A stretch of DNA of 33,047 bases, from positions 1 to 33,047 of the forward strand of contig JACIYB010000007.1 in assembly GCA_014360155.1 (NCBI GenBank), in the 5' to 3' direction. Of this stretch, positions 1 through 8,143 are shown piece by piece. The notes below the pieces were generated by a model. The model made no database searches, was not told the DNA's origin, and was given only the letters and a program-made list of their open reading frames with translations. Source of the stretch: Syntrophomonadaceae bacterium (lineage in GTDB: Bacteria > Bacillota > Syntrophomonadia > Syntrophomonadales > Syntrophomonadaceae). Positions within the stretch are counted from its first letter, which is position 1. Each line of letters opens with the position of its first letter. Made by a program: the position numbers and the translations under genes.

Positions 1-858
1 CTTAATTCTAACAGCAGCGCGTGGGTAACAGTGCTTCCCCAAGTCGGGGGGTTTGTAGGTGCAGATACTATTGCATGTTTGCTTGCTCTTCCTGCTGAAG
101 CCTTGGGGTGTTATTTGCTGCTCGATATTGGGACCAATGGGGAAGTTGTCTTATATAACCGGGGGGAGATGTGGGCTGCTTCAGCTGCTGCAGGGCCTGC
201 CTTTGAAGGTGGAGGAATAAGCAGCGGAATGATGGCTGAGATTGGGGCTGTTGATAAAGTATATTTGGACAGCGGCGGGAGAATGCAGTTTAATGTTCTG
301 GGTAATAAGCCGGCAAAGGGCATCTGCGGTTCTGGGATTGTTGATCTGGTTGCTTGCCTTTTGCAGGCAGGTTATATAGATAAAAATGGGATATTTACAG
401 CAAAAGCCTGTAATCGCCTAGAGTCAAGACGGGGAAAATGGGGAACGGAAATTATCCTGTTTGCAGCCGGTGAATCTGCTAAAGGCCGTCCTGTAGTCTT
501 TAATCAAGAGGATGTGCGGCAGGTGCAGTTAGCCAAGGCAGCAATCAGGACTGCTATTGATATCCTGCTCGGCAAAGCAGAGCTCAGTTATGCTGACATA
601 GACAGGATTTATCTGGCAGGGGCTTTCGGCAATTACTTAGATCCTGACAATTCTATTAAAATAGGGATGATTCCGCCGATAGATTCCAAAAAAATAATCA
701 ATATCGGCAATGCAGCGGCAGAGGGGGCGGTAGCAGCTTTATTGTCAGAAGAAAGCCGCAGTAAGGCTAGTATGCTGAAAGAAAAAATCAGATACACTGA
801 ATTGGCTAACCATCCGGATTTTCAGGATATGTATTTGAATAATCTCAATTTTGGATAG
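1..858 (+). CDS. RACE-type corrinoid activation protein, 5'-truncated (DUF4445/ASKHA C-terminal part)
   Basis: The frame is open from base 1 and stops at 856-858, so this is the last 285 or so codons of a gene that starts outside the window. The GTG at 31 is internal. ASKHA-fold signatures are visible: LDIGTNGEVVL (phosphate 1 loop), an AGPAFEGGGI segment, GICGSGIVDLVA, and YLAGAFGNYLDP near the C-terminus. These are typical of the C-terminal domain of reductive activators of corrinoid-dependent enzymes (RACE/RamA-like), which use ATP to return Co(II)-corrinoid proteins to Co(I). Full-length members carry an N-terminal [2Fe-2S] ferredoxin domain, which would lie upstream and cannot be checked. 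The partner methyltransferase or corrinoid protein is not in the window. Family assignment is firm; the substrate protein is unknown. Confidence 0.85.
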   Translation, partial: LNSNSSAWVTVLPQVGGFVGADTIACLLALPAEALGCYLLLDIGTNGEVVLYNRGEMWAASAAAGPAFEGGGISSGMMAEIGAVDKVYLDSGGRMQFNVLGNKPAKGICGSGIVDLVACLLQAGYIDKNGIFTAKACNRLESRRGKWGTEIILFAAGESAKGRPVVFNQEDVRQVQLAKAAIRTAIDILLGKAELSYADIDRIYLAGAFGNYLDPDNSIKIGMIPPIDSKKIINIGNAAAEGAVAALLSEESRSKASMLKEKIRYTELANHPDFQDMYLNNLNFG

Positions 859-995
859 ACAGAAGAGAATAGGAATCTGTATGCGTCAGGAGCATGTATT
901 CGCTATATTGCTTGATGAACAGTCAGCCAAACGAATTTTGTATTAAAACACAGGAATTTCCTGCTTTAATAGTGTTCTAGGAGGAGGGATACAGC

Positions 996-2879
996 ATGTT
1001 GGAAGAAAAAGAACCCCAGTTTTTGCTTGATTGCATAGAGGAACCGGTGGCGGCGGTTTCAAAAGATATGCGGATAGTGTATTGCAACAGTGCTTATGCT
1101 CAGCTATTTGACAGGACAGTTCAAGAAATTGAGGGCCGGGAACTGTTGAGTATATTTCCGGAAAATAGCGGAAATATTTCCTACCAGGCATATTTAGAGG
1201 TGCTGGAAACTGGAAGATCTAAAATTATCGAAGTGGAAGTAAAAAATCGCCGTTTCAGCGAGCGAATTTATCCAAGTCCGGAAGGGATCTTATCAATCGC
1301 AAATGATATAACTGGAATTAAAAAATACGAAGCAGTTATACAGGCGATTTCTTCGGATTACCGCATTGTCTTAAATGAGCTGAATGATGCTGTTTTTATC
1401 TTTGATCCGTACACTGCCGATATAGTCGATGTTAATAAAACAGCGTGTAAACTGTTCGGGTATTTCCGTAATGAAATACTGGGCCTAAATATGGAAGACT
1501 TGTGTGCAGATGAAGCTCCCTATACCGGAAAAGAATTTGTGCGCTGGCTGAAAAGGTCGCCTGAGATGAAACCTCAGTTTATTGAATGGAAGGTAAAAGA
1601 TGGCTCAAAACGGCAGTTTTGGGTTGAGGTGAAATCAAGGCGTCTGTTTTTCGGGGATGAAGTGAGATTTGTAGCTGCGATGCGCGATATTACGGTTCGT
1701 AAGCACCTGGAAGAGAAGTTAGGCGAAATTCAGGAACGTTATGACGAGCTTTTCGAAGGGGCGGCAGATTTTATTTTTGCTCATGACCTTGGAGGCAACT
1801 TTATTTCAGCAAACCCTGCAGCCGAAAAGATTACGGGCTACTCAAACGAAGAGCTGGTTAGAATGAATATTCAGGAACTGGCTGCCGGTGAATACCTGAA
1901 AATGCTGCGGGGTTTTCAATACCAGAAAATACCGCGTGGGGAACATGTCACTTATGAACTGGGAATTATGAATAAATATGGGAAACGGGTTTATCTGGAG
2001 GTTGTTATCTGGCCGATTTACAAGGTTGGCAAACCGCTTATGATACAAGGGATAGCCAGGGATATTACAAAACGCAAGCAGGAAGAAATCAACCTTAAAG
2101 AGTCTGAACAGAGACTGGCATCCTTCATTAATTGGCTGCCTGATGCTGCTTTGGCGATAAATATGGAAGGGGAAGTGGTTGTTTGGAACAAAGCAATGGA
2201 GCAGCTAACCGGAGTTAAAGCAGAAGAGATGCTGGGTAAAGGTGACTATGAATACGCTTTGGCTTTTTACAACAGTAAAAGGCCTATTATGGTGGATTTA
2301 GTACTCAGGCCGGAAGAAGTTAAACAATACTATTCCATTATAGAGGTTGATAACTATACTATAATAAGTGAATTCGGAACCCCGCGCTTAAAAGGGGGGA
2401 GCCACCATCTTTGGGGTCAAGCTATGCCTTGGTATGACAGCGAGGGAAACCTGATAGGCGCCATCGAAACTCTTCGCGACGTTACCAGCCGCTATAAAAG
2501 AACACAGGAATTAGAAAAAGATAAGCAAGAAATGGATAAACAGATTCAACACTTACATGCTTTACTGGACGGTGTGGACGGAATAATATGCAGTTGTGAT
2601 GGCGATGGCCGTATAATTTTTGCGGGAAAACGATTCAGTGAGGTTTCGGGATACCGGCCTGAAGAAATAATAGGGCAAAATATTACAGATTTTGTGGCTG
2701 ATGGGTATAAAGGAACGTTAATCCAGATAACGAAAGAACCCGTTTTTATAGAGGACAGGCTGTATGAGATTTCTTTTTCCCATAGGAACGGTTCCCAATA
2801 CCTGGTCCGGGTCGGTATAGAACTGCTGCGGCAGGATAATGAAGTTGCGGGGGTTGTACTAAAAGAAAGGAAAAACTGA
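996..2879 (+). CDS. Five-PAS-domain protein without a recognisable output domain
   Basis: The 627-residue soluble protein begins at ATG 996 behind a strong ribosome binding site (GGAGGAG at 980-987). It contains about five tandem PAS units, at roughly residues 5-110, 118-240, 245-362, 372-500 and 520-627. The linkers after units 2 and 3 carry the PAC-type ending (DITVRKHLEE, DITKRKQEE), as does DVTSRYKRTQ after unit 4. PAS domains bind small ligands, haem or flavin, or mediate dimerisation. No membrane segment, histidine kinase, GGDEF, sigma-54 or HTH module is seen, and the protein ends inside or just after the last PAS fold at VVLKERKN. It may be a stand-alone sensor that acts by protein contact. 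A decayed kinase is possible, but the frame closes cleanly and no kinase remnant was noticed downstream. Function unknown. Confidence 0.8.
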   Translation: MLEEKEPQFLLDCIEEPVAAVSKDMRIVYCNSAYAQLFDRTVQEIEGRELLSIFPENSGNISYQAYLEVLETGRSKIIEVEVKNRRFSERIYPSPEGILSIANDITGIKKYEAVIQAISSDYRIVLNELNDAVFIFDPYTADIVDVNKTACKLFGYFRNEILGLNMEDLCADEAPYTGKEFVRWLKRSPEMKPQFIEWKVKDGSKRQFWVEVKSRRLFFGDEVRFVAAMRDITVRKHLEEKLGEIQERYDELFEGAADFIFAHDLGGNFISANPAAEKITGYSNEELVRMNIQELAAGEYLKMLRGFQYQKIPRGEHVTYELGIMNKYGKRVYLEVVIWPIYKVGKPLMIQGIARDITKRKQEEINLKESEQRLASFINWLPDAALAINMEGEVVVWNKAMEQLTGVKAEEMLGKGDYEYALAFYNSKRPIMVDLVLRPEEVKQYYSIIEVDNYTIISEFGTPRLKGGSHHLWGQAMPWYDSEGNLIGAIETLRDVTSRYKRTQELEKDKQEMDKQIQHLHALLDGVDGIICSCDGDGRIIFAGKRFSEVSGYRPEEIIGQNITDFVADGYKGTLIQITKEPVFIEDRLYEISFSHRNGSQYLVRVGIELLRQDNEVAGVVLKERKN

Positions 2880-2923
2880 ACTGTATTCCTGTAGATCATG
2901 GTTCAGTTCATATGGTATATCGT

Positions 2924-3074
2924 GATTTCACTGCTGAAAGTTATAATCTGCTGGTTTAAATGTATAAATATTCGCTGCTTTGCCTTCGCGGGGTGTTGCT
3001 TCTATGCTCCGTCAACAGGCTCCTACATATTTATACATTTAAACAGCCTAACTTAGGGTTTTTGCAGTGGAATC
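2924..3074 (+). mobile_element. MITE-like element, copy 1 (151 bp, short form)
   Basis: This non-coding element starts GATTTCACTGC and ends GCAGTGGAATC, an 11-bp terminal inverted repeat with one mismatch. An inner inverted repeat, GTTTAAATGTATAAATAT on the left with its complement on the right, lies 24-30 bp inside. Compared with copy 2 (17316-17586), both outer parts match and exactly 120 interior bases are missing. No 6-bp target duplication is evident here (left flank TATCGT, right flank AATATG), so this may be an older insertion. It lies between the PAS gene and the leader of the cation transporter gene. Confidence 0.85.
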
Positions 3075-3118
3075 AATATGTTAAAATAAACGTAAAATTA
3101 CATATTGAATTTGTTGGT

Positions 3119-3198
3119 CAGGCATAAATGCCGGGCTCTTTTACGAGCAGCGGGAGATGATCCGCGGGACTTCATTATTTTATGAAGTCCGTTTTTTT
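3119..3198 (+). promoter_or_regulatory. Structured 5' leader of the cation transporter gene; possible NiCo-type riboswitch
   Basis: The leader holds CAGGCA (3119-3124), a short GGCA/TGCC hairpin running into GCCGGGC (3130-3136), a GCTC/GAGC hairpin, a GCGG/CCGC hairpin, GGGAC (3166-3170), and an intrinsic terminator directly before the ribosome binding site. The order CAGGCA, GCCGGGC, GGGAC with intervening hairpins recalls the NiCo (czcD) riboswitch, a class known to control cation diffusion facilitator genes. In that class the 3' strand of P1 is shared with the terminator stem, and GGACTTCAT plays such a double role here. Weak points: a convincing P1 5' strand was not found, and GGGACTT replaces the remembered GGGACAG. 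Presence of a structured attenuator is well supported; the riboswitch class is a guess. Confidence 0.4.
3167..3198 (+). terminator. Intrinsic terminator/attenuator upstream of the cation transporter gene
   Basis: A perfect 9-bp stem, GGACTTCAT (3167-3175) and ATGAAGTCC (3182-3190), with a 6-nt loop is followed by G and seven T residues (3192-3198). The ribosome binding site AGGGGG (3199-3204) follows at once, so the terminator must be bypassed for the gene to be expressed. This suggests attenuation rather than simple termination of the distant PAS gene. Confidence 0.85.
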
Positions 3199-3209
3199 AG
3201 GGGGTATGA

Positions 3210-4106
3210 ATGATGGACATTAGGAGTAAAGCTGCGTGGCTGTCTGTTTTCAGCAATACTTTTTTAATGGTGGCAAAATTCATAATAGGTTTTTATATCG
3301 GATCTATAAGTGTAATATCCGAGGCCATTCACTCCGCTAATGATTTGCTTGCTTCTTTTATAGCTGTTTTTGCCGTTAAACATTCAGTTAAACCCCCTGA
3401 CAGAGAACACCCATACGGGCATGGGAAGATTGAGAATATTTCAGGGACGATAGAGGCTATATTAATTTTCATGGCAGCTGTGTTTATTATGAAGGAAGCA
3501 GTGGAGAAAATTATCCATGGAGGAGAGATAATAAATACCAGCTATGGAATAGCTGTTATGGGTTTTTCAGCGCTGGCAAATTTACTGGTGTCATCCTATC
3601 TGCTTAAGGTTGGGAAAGAAACGGATTCCATAGCCCTTGAGGCAGATGGGATGCACTTGAGAACTGATGTATATACATCTCTGGGTGTATTTGCAGGTCT
3701 CGGTTTAATTAAAATCACCGGTTATCACATGATAGACCCTATAATTGCTATAGCTGTGGCGGTTTTGATTTTGAAGGCAGCCTGGGATCTAACTAGAAAG
3801 GCTCTGCTGCCCCTTTTAGATATTGCTTTGGACGATGAAAAAACAAAGCTTGTCGAGTCGGTTTTAGATGAATACAGCGGGGTTTTTTATGAATATCACA
3901 AGCTGAGGACCAGAAAATCTGGCCGGGAATCGCATATTGACTTGCACATTGTCGTTGATCCAGATACGACTGTCGAAGAAGCACATAGAATGTGCGATAA
4001 CATCGAACTGGAGATAAAGCGTTTAATCCCCCATTCATTCGTGCTTATACATGTAGAGCCTGCAAGTGAAAAGCATTATAAGATGAAAAGCCTACAGGAG
4101 AAATAG
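3210..4106 (+). CDS. Cation diffusion facilitator (CDF) family metal exporter
   Basis: The 298-residue membrane protein belongs to the CDF family, which exchanges divalent metal (Zn, Co, Ni, Fe, Mn or Cd) for protons. Predicted metal-site pairs are visible: H41 and D45 in TM2 (HSAND), and H149 and D153 in TM5 (HLRTD). The conserved loop HPYGHGKIE follows TM2. About six membrane helices precede a C-terminal cytosolic domain (about 205-290) with the family's HIDLHIVVDP strand. A His instead of Asp in the first pair is common in Zn or Co/Zn transporters, but the metal cannot be told from sequence alone. Two adjacent ATG codons (3210, 3213) could serve as start; AGGGGG lies 5-8 bases upstream. 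Expression probably depends on the upstream terminator-bearing leader. Confidence 0.92.
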   Translation: MMDIRSKAAWLSVFSNTFLMVAKFIIGFYIGSISVISEAIHSANDLLASFIAVFAVKHSVKPPDREHPYGHGKIENISGTIEAILIFMAAVFIMKEAVEKIIHGGEIINTSYGIAVMGFSALANLLVSSYLLKVGKETDSIALEADGMHLRTDVYTSLGVFAGLGLIKITGYHMIDPIIAIAVAVLILKAAWDLTRKALLPLLDIALDDEKTKLVESVLDEYSGVFYEYHKLRTRKSGRESHIDLHIVVDPDTTVEEAHRMCDNIELEIKRLIPHSFVLIHVEPASEKHYKMKSLQEK

Positions 4107-4194
4107 TGGTTGTAAAAAGAGGAATAGCGAGGGAAAAAATTGAATTATTAAGATTATTGTTGTTTTTGCAACATAGGAAATGGGGTGTTGTACA

Positions 4195-4530
4195 GTGCAA
4201 GCTTATTTATTAGTGGCCTTATTGTTTTTATTGGGTATCATTATTTTCGTGTTCCAGAATACTTCGTTGGTAATAGTGCATTTTTTAAGCTGGACGTCTT
4301 CCGAGGTTTCACTGGCAGTCGTTATACTAATAGCAGCATTTGCTGGAGCCATAGTGACTTTCCTATTAAATACTATACGCTATTTTAAGGTCGGGAAAAA
4401 GCTGAGAGAACTAGCAGCAGTTAATCAGGGGTTGCAGAATGAGATTGACAAATTAAAGGCCCAGCGGGCAAAAGAATTTTCTCAGGAGAAAAGTCAGGAT
4501 ACAACGGGAAAGAGCGGTGTTGAAAAGTAG
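4195..4530 (+). CDS. LapA-domain (DUF1049-like) small membrane protein
   Basis: This is a protein of about 111 residues with two membrane segments (about residues 3-22 and 37-58), a short turn containing FQNTSLVIVHFL, and a charged coiled-coil-like tail (about 65-111, rich in K, E and Q). The arrangement matches the LapA/YciS family, whose enterobacterial members help control lipopolysaccharide assembly; in Gram-positives the role is unknown. I prefer GTG 4195 because GGGGTG lies at a good distance upstream. ATG 4180 would add five residues and has only AGGA three bases away. It follows the cation transporter by 88 bp and may be co-transcribed. Confidence 0.75.
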   Translation: MQAYLLVALLFLLGIIIFVFQNTSLVIVHFLSWTSSEVSLAVVILIAAFAGAIVTFLLNTIRYFKVGKKLRELAAVNQGLQNEIDKLKAQRAKEFSQEKSQDTTGKSGVEK

Positions 4531-4644
4531 CCAGCTGTATGAAAGGCTTTATATTTGGTGTTTTAAAGGCAGGGTTCCATTCGTGATGGGCGTAGTTGGC
4601 GCTAAAAAAGAGCCGGCTTCTTGGTTGATAACTATTGGCTATTG

Positions 4645-4673
4645 TTGACGGTGTATAAAGACAATGGTAAAAT
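4645..4673 (+). promoter_or_regulatory. Sigma-A type promoter for lysA
   Basis: TTGACG (4645-4650) and TAAAAT (4668-4673) are separated by 17 bases. The predicted start of transcription is about 25 bp before the GTG start of lysA. No lysine riboswitch-sized leader fits in this space. Confidence 0.65.
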
Positions 4674-4703
4674 AACGGCGATTTACGAACTTTTTTAGGG
4701 AGT

Positions 4704-6026
4704 GTGGAAATTTTGCATTTAACCGGGACAATGAATGTCAATAATAAGGGCCATTTGGAAATAGGGGGTGTTGATGCTGTTTATCTAGCAGAAGAATTCG
4801 GTACGCCCCTGTGGGTTCTCGATGAACAGGGTTTTCGTCAGAACTGTCGTAATTTCAAAAATGCCTTTAGTGAATATGGTGATTCGCTGGTTATCTATGC
4901 CAGCAAGTCTTTATGCACCTTATCAGTCTGTAGAATGGTCGATGAAGAAGATCTGGGACTGGATATTGTGTCTGGGGGAGAATTATTTACTTCCCTAAAG
5001 GCTGGATTTCCTGCAGAGAAAATATATTTTCATGGCAATAATAAGAGCTCTGACGAGCTGAAAATGGCACTTGAAGCGGGTGTGGGGCGTATTGTTGTGG
5101 ATAATTTTTATGAATTGAGGTTATTGGATAGGATATGCTCGGAGTGCAATAAGGTCCAGGATATTTTGCTGAGAATTACTCCTGGGGTAGAGGCGCACAC
5201 ACACGAATACATTAAGACTGGCCAGGTAGATTCGAAATTTGGCTTTTCCTTGCTAAAAGGACAGGCTATAGAAGGCATCAAGGACGCGATAACAAGTAAG
5301 AATTTAAGCCTTGTAGGTCTGCATTGTCACATAGGTTCGCAGATTTTTGAAATGGATTCTTTCAGATACGCTGCCGCAGTAATGATGGATTTTGTTGGGG
5401 AAGCAAAAAAAATTACTGGTTACGAATTCGATGAACTGAATCTGGGCGGCGGTTTTGGTATTTATTATTATTACGGAGATGAGCCGCGTGAACCTCGGGA
5501 ATGGGCCGAAACTGTAATGCTGACGGTGCAAGAAAAATCCAGGGAACTGGGGCTAAGGGTGCCGAAGGTGATAGTTGAGCCGGGACGTGCTATTTCCGGA
5601 CCTGCAGGTATAACCCTCTATACAATAGGTTCTATAAAAGAGATACCTGGGATACGAAAATATATAGCAGTTGATGGAGGAATGACTGATAATCCGCGGC
5701 CGGCGCTTTATGGTGCTAAATACAAAGCTATGATTGCCAATAAGGCTGATCGAAGTCCTCAAGAAACGGTTTCCGTGGCTGGAAAATGCTGTGAGTCGGG
5801 TGATATGTTAATTTGGGATGCCTATCTGCCTCAGGTTGAAACAGGAGATATACTGGCAGTTTTTGCTACAGGCGCCTACAATTATTCCATGGCTAGCAAC
5901 TATAACCGCCTGCTTAAGCCAGCAATGGTTGTAGTTAATGAAGGAAAGGCTGACATAATTGTAAGGCGCGAAAATTATGAGGATTTGATAAGAAATGATA
6001 TAATACTGGACAGGCTGAAAAAGTAG
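4704..6026 (+). CDS. lysA: Diaminopimelate decarboxylase
   Basis: This PLP-dependent fold III decarboxylase converts meso-diaminopimelate to L-lysine, the last step of lysine synthesis. The 440-residue length is normal. Visible motifs are the N-terminal GTMNVNNKGHLEIGG, K68 in YASKSL as the PLP Schiff-base lysine, HCHIGSQ, the glycine-rich LNLGGGFGIYY, EPGRAI and the active-site CESGD near residues 360-365. GTG 4704 is four bases after AGGG; TTG 4713 is an alternative start that would give MHLTGTM, closer to homologues. In Bacillus lysA lies after spoVAF; here it is ahead of recN and spoIVB. It has its own promoter. Confidence 0.95.
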   Translation: MEILHLTGTMNVNNKGHLEIGGVDAVYLAEEFGTPLWVLDEQGFRQNCRNFKNAFSEYGDSLVIYASKSLCTLSVCRMVDEEDLGLDIVSGGELFTSLKAGFPAEKIYFHGNNKSSDELKMALEAGVGRIVVDNFYELRLLDRICSECNKVQDILLRITPGVEAHTHEYIKTGQVDSKFGFSLLKGQAIEGIKDAITSKNLSLVGLHCHIGSQIFEMDSFRYAAAVMMDFVGEAKKITGYEFDELNLGGGFGIYYYYGDEPREPREWAETVMLTVQEKSRELGLRVPKVIVEPGRAISGPAGITLYTIGSIKEIPGIRKYIAVDGGMTDNPRPALYGAKYKAMIANKADRSPQETVSVAGKCCESGDMLIWDAYLPQVETGDILAVFATGAYNYSMASNYNRLLKPAMVVVNEGKADIIVRRENYEDLIRNDIILDRLKK

Positions 6027-6260
6027 CGCTGGTTAACGAAATTTTGCAAGAAAAGATTGAAATATAATTTCGAGGGAATACAGTATGGTTGAATGAGGGT
6101 AGACTGATCGTAATATGCGAGTGATCTATCCTTATCTGTTATTTTATGAAGATCTATCACGAACAGATCTTTAATGCAGGGACAATTTGTGCAGTGAAAA
6201 TAAGTTTAAGTAAAGTATATTGTTTATTTAAAATGTAGAGGCATGAGGGAGGGGAGGGTT

Positions 6261-6295
6261 TTATCAGATATTGGCAATATGAAAATATCTGATAA
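6261..6295 (+). promoter_or_regulatory. Perfect 12-bp inverted repeat between the recN ribosome binding site and start codon
   Basis: TTATCAGATATT (6261-6272) and AATATCTGATAA (6284-6295) form a perfect 12-bp stem with an 11-nt loop. The only Shine-Dalgarno-like run is GGGAGGGGAGGG (6247-6258), about 45 bases before ATG 6303; it falls within 9 bases if the hairpin is looped out. It may control translation of recN, or be a DNA operator. The rest of the 276-bp gap (6027-6260) holds a repeated GATCTATC (6122 and about 6149) but no clear promoter or gene. Confidence 0.6.
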
Positions 6296-6302
6296 ATAAA
6301 AA

Positions 6303-7973
6303 ATGTTAAGAGAAATATACATCAGTAATTTTATTCTTATTGATGAACTCCGGTTAGAGTTTGTCGAGGGCTTGAATGTTTTGACAGGTGAAACTGGTAC
6401 GGGAAAATCTATAATAATTGATGCTTTGGGACTTATTATGGGTGAACGGGTAAAAAGTGATTACATTAGAGATACAAGCCGCAGGGCAGTAGCGGAAGCG
6501 GTTTTTGATATAAGCGGTAACGAGGGTGCTCGGGTTTTTTTACTGCAAAATGGCCTGATCGGAGAAGAAGAAGACACTGTTGTTATAAGCAGGGAAATAA
6601 ATTCTAATGGCAGGAGCTCTGTACGTGTTAACGGGCGAAATGTTACGATTTTTTGTCTTAAAAGTCTGGCAGCATATCTGGTAGATATGCATCTGCAACA
6701 CGAACACCTCAGTGTTCTGCGGCCAGATATGTATTTAACTTATGTGGACAGTTTTACTCCAGAGAGCAGGTCGCTATTGCCAGAGGTCAAAAAGCTTTTT
6801 GCTGAAATTAAAGATAAGGAACAACAGTTAGAGGAGCTAAGAGATGATGAACAGAATAAATTGCAGAAACTTGATTTTTTATCCTACCAAATAAAAGAAA
6901 TTGAAGCAGCAAAACTGCAGCTTGATGAAGAAGAGCAGCTTAAAGCCTTGAAAAGGCGCATTGCGAACACGCAGAATCTTCTCGAATGTTCCGGTAAAAT
7001 TTTACAGTTATTATATAATGGGGAACATTGTGCTTATGACATGGTAAGTGAAGCAGTGGAAGCAGTGGTGGTTTTGAAAGATGATGAATTTTTCGCTTCA
7101 TTGCTTAATCCATTGGAAGAGATGCTGTACGGCCTCCAGGATATAGCCGCAAGTGTATCTTCTTTTAGGGATTCGCTGGATTTTGAGCCTGGAGTGCTTG
7201 ACGAAGTTGAAAATCGCTTGTATGAGATAGAACGTCTTAAAAGAAAATATGGCAACTCTATTAGCGAGATTCTCGCATTTGGGGAAAAGGCTAAAAAGGA
7301 AGTGGAAACTCTCGAAAGCAGTCATGAGAGGATAAAAATTTTGGAAGAAGAGCTTCGAGTTTTGCATGAGAAGTATCTGAGTTTCGTCTCCAGGCTTACC
7401 CAATTCAGGAAAAAAGCTGCCGCTGTTCTAGAAGACAGGGTCAGTTCTGAGCTATCGCAGTTGGACATGCCTCATATAAAGTTTGCAGTTCTGATAAAAA
7501 ACAAAAAAAACCCTGGACCTTCAGGGATGGATGAGATAGAGTTCTTATTTTCCCCTAATCCCGGTGAAGAACTGCGTCCCTTGTCACGTGTTGCTTCTGG
7601 TGGTGAAATATCCCGTTTTGTACTAGCTTTAAAGAAGGCGTTGGCAGAAGTCTATGATGTGCCGACATTAATATTCGATGAAGTCGATGTGGGTGTGGGA
7701 GGAACAGCATTGACGGCAATGGCGAAAAAATTGAGTGAACTTTCCCATACCCACCAGGTGATCTTGGTCACCCATTCTCCTCAGATAGCTAGTTATTCAG
7801 ACAACCACTACCTTATAGAGAAAAACGTGTTTAACGATAAAGTGACTATTTCAACCCAAAAACTTGATCAGGAGAAAAAGGTTAAGGAAATTGCACGGAT
7901 GTTGGATGGAGAAAATTACAGCAGCATCACTTTAGAACATGCTCGAGAATTGCTAAATAATACCAGAAAATGA
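6303..7973 (+). CDS. recN: DNA repair protein RecN (SMC-like ATPase)
   Basis: This 556-residue protein of normal length belongs to the SMC-like family that helps early steps of double-strand-break repair. Motifs are Walker A GETGTGKS (G29-S36), a long coiled-coil centre (about 150-370), the ABC signature RVASGGEISRFVLALK, Walker B TLIFDEVDVGVGG and the VTHSPQIA switch. ATG 6303 matches the usual N-terminus; an in-frame TAA lies two codons upstream, so no earlier start exists. The ribosome binding site is separated from the start by a strong inverted repeat. It precedes spoIVB by 170 bp, the classic recN-spoIVB-spo0A order of Firmicutes. No LexA box of the GAAC-N4-GTTC type was found upstream. 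Confidence 0.96.
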   Translation: MLREIYISNFILIDELRLEFVEGLNVLTGETGTGKSIIIDALGLIMGERVKSDYIRDTSRRAVAEAVFDISGNEGARVFLLQNGLIGEEEDTVVISREINSNGRSSVRVNGRNVTIFCLKSLAAYLVDMHLQHEHLSVLRPDMYLTYVDSFTPESRSLLPEVKKLFAEIKDKEQQLEELRDDEQNKLQKLDFLSYQIKEIEAAKLQLDEEEQLKALKRRIANTQNLLECSGKILQLLYNGEHCAYDMVSEAVEAVVVLKDDEFFASLLNPLEEMLYGLQDIAASVSSFRDSLDFEPGVLDEVENRLYEIERLKRKYGNSISEILAFGEKAKKEVETLESSHERIKILEEELRVLHEKYLSFVSRLTQFRKKAAAVLEDRVSSELSQLDMPHIKFAVLIKNKKNPGPSGMDEIEFLFSPNPGEELRPLSRVASGGEISRFVLALKKALAEVYDVPTLIFDEVDVGVGGTALTAMAKKLSELSHTHQVILVTHSPQIASYSDNHYLIEKNVFNDKVTISTQKLDQEKKVKEIARMLDGENYSSITLEHARELLNNTRK

Positions 7974-8143
7974 TTATGCAAGTGTACTCGTTTTCGCAGA
8001 TTCGGATTTTGTTTTGTTGCAATTTTTAAAGAAGCAATACATAATGCGAGCTATCAGGGCCCTAAACACTCCTCAGGCATTGGTATAGTTTGCTTTTAGG
8101 AAGGAGAGACTATACTTTAGCTAGCTGTTGGGAGTGATTTTTT

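Noticed and set aside
4531-4703. Lysine riboswitch upstream of lysA
   Set aside because: Only about 30 bases lie between the promoter and the start codon, and no L-box-like structure or terminator was seen.
6027-6302. LexA box controlling recN
   Set aside because: No GAAC-N4-GTTC site; AGATCT and GATCTATC repeats are present but do not match a known SOS operator.
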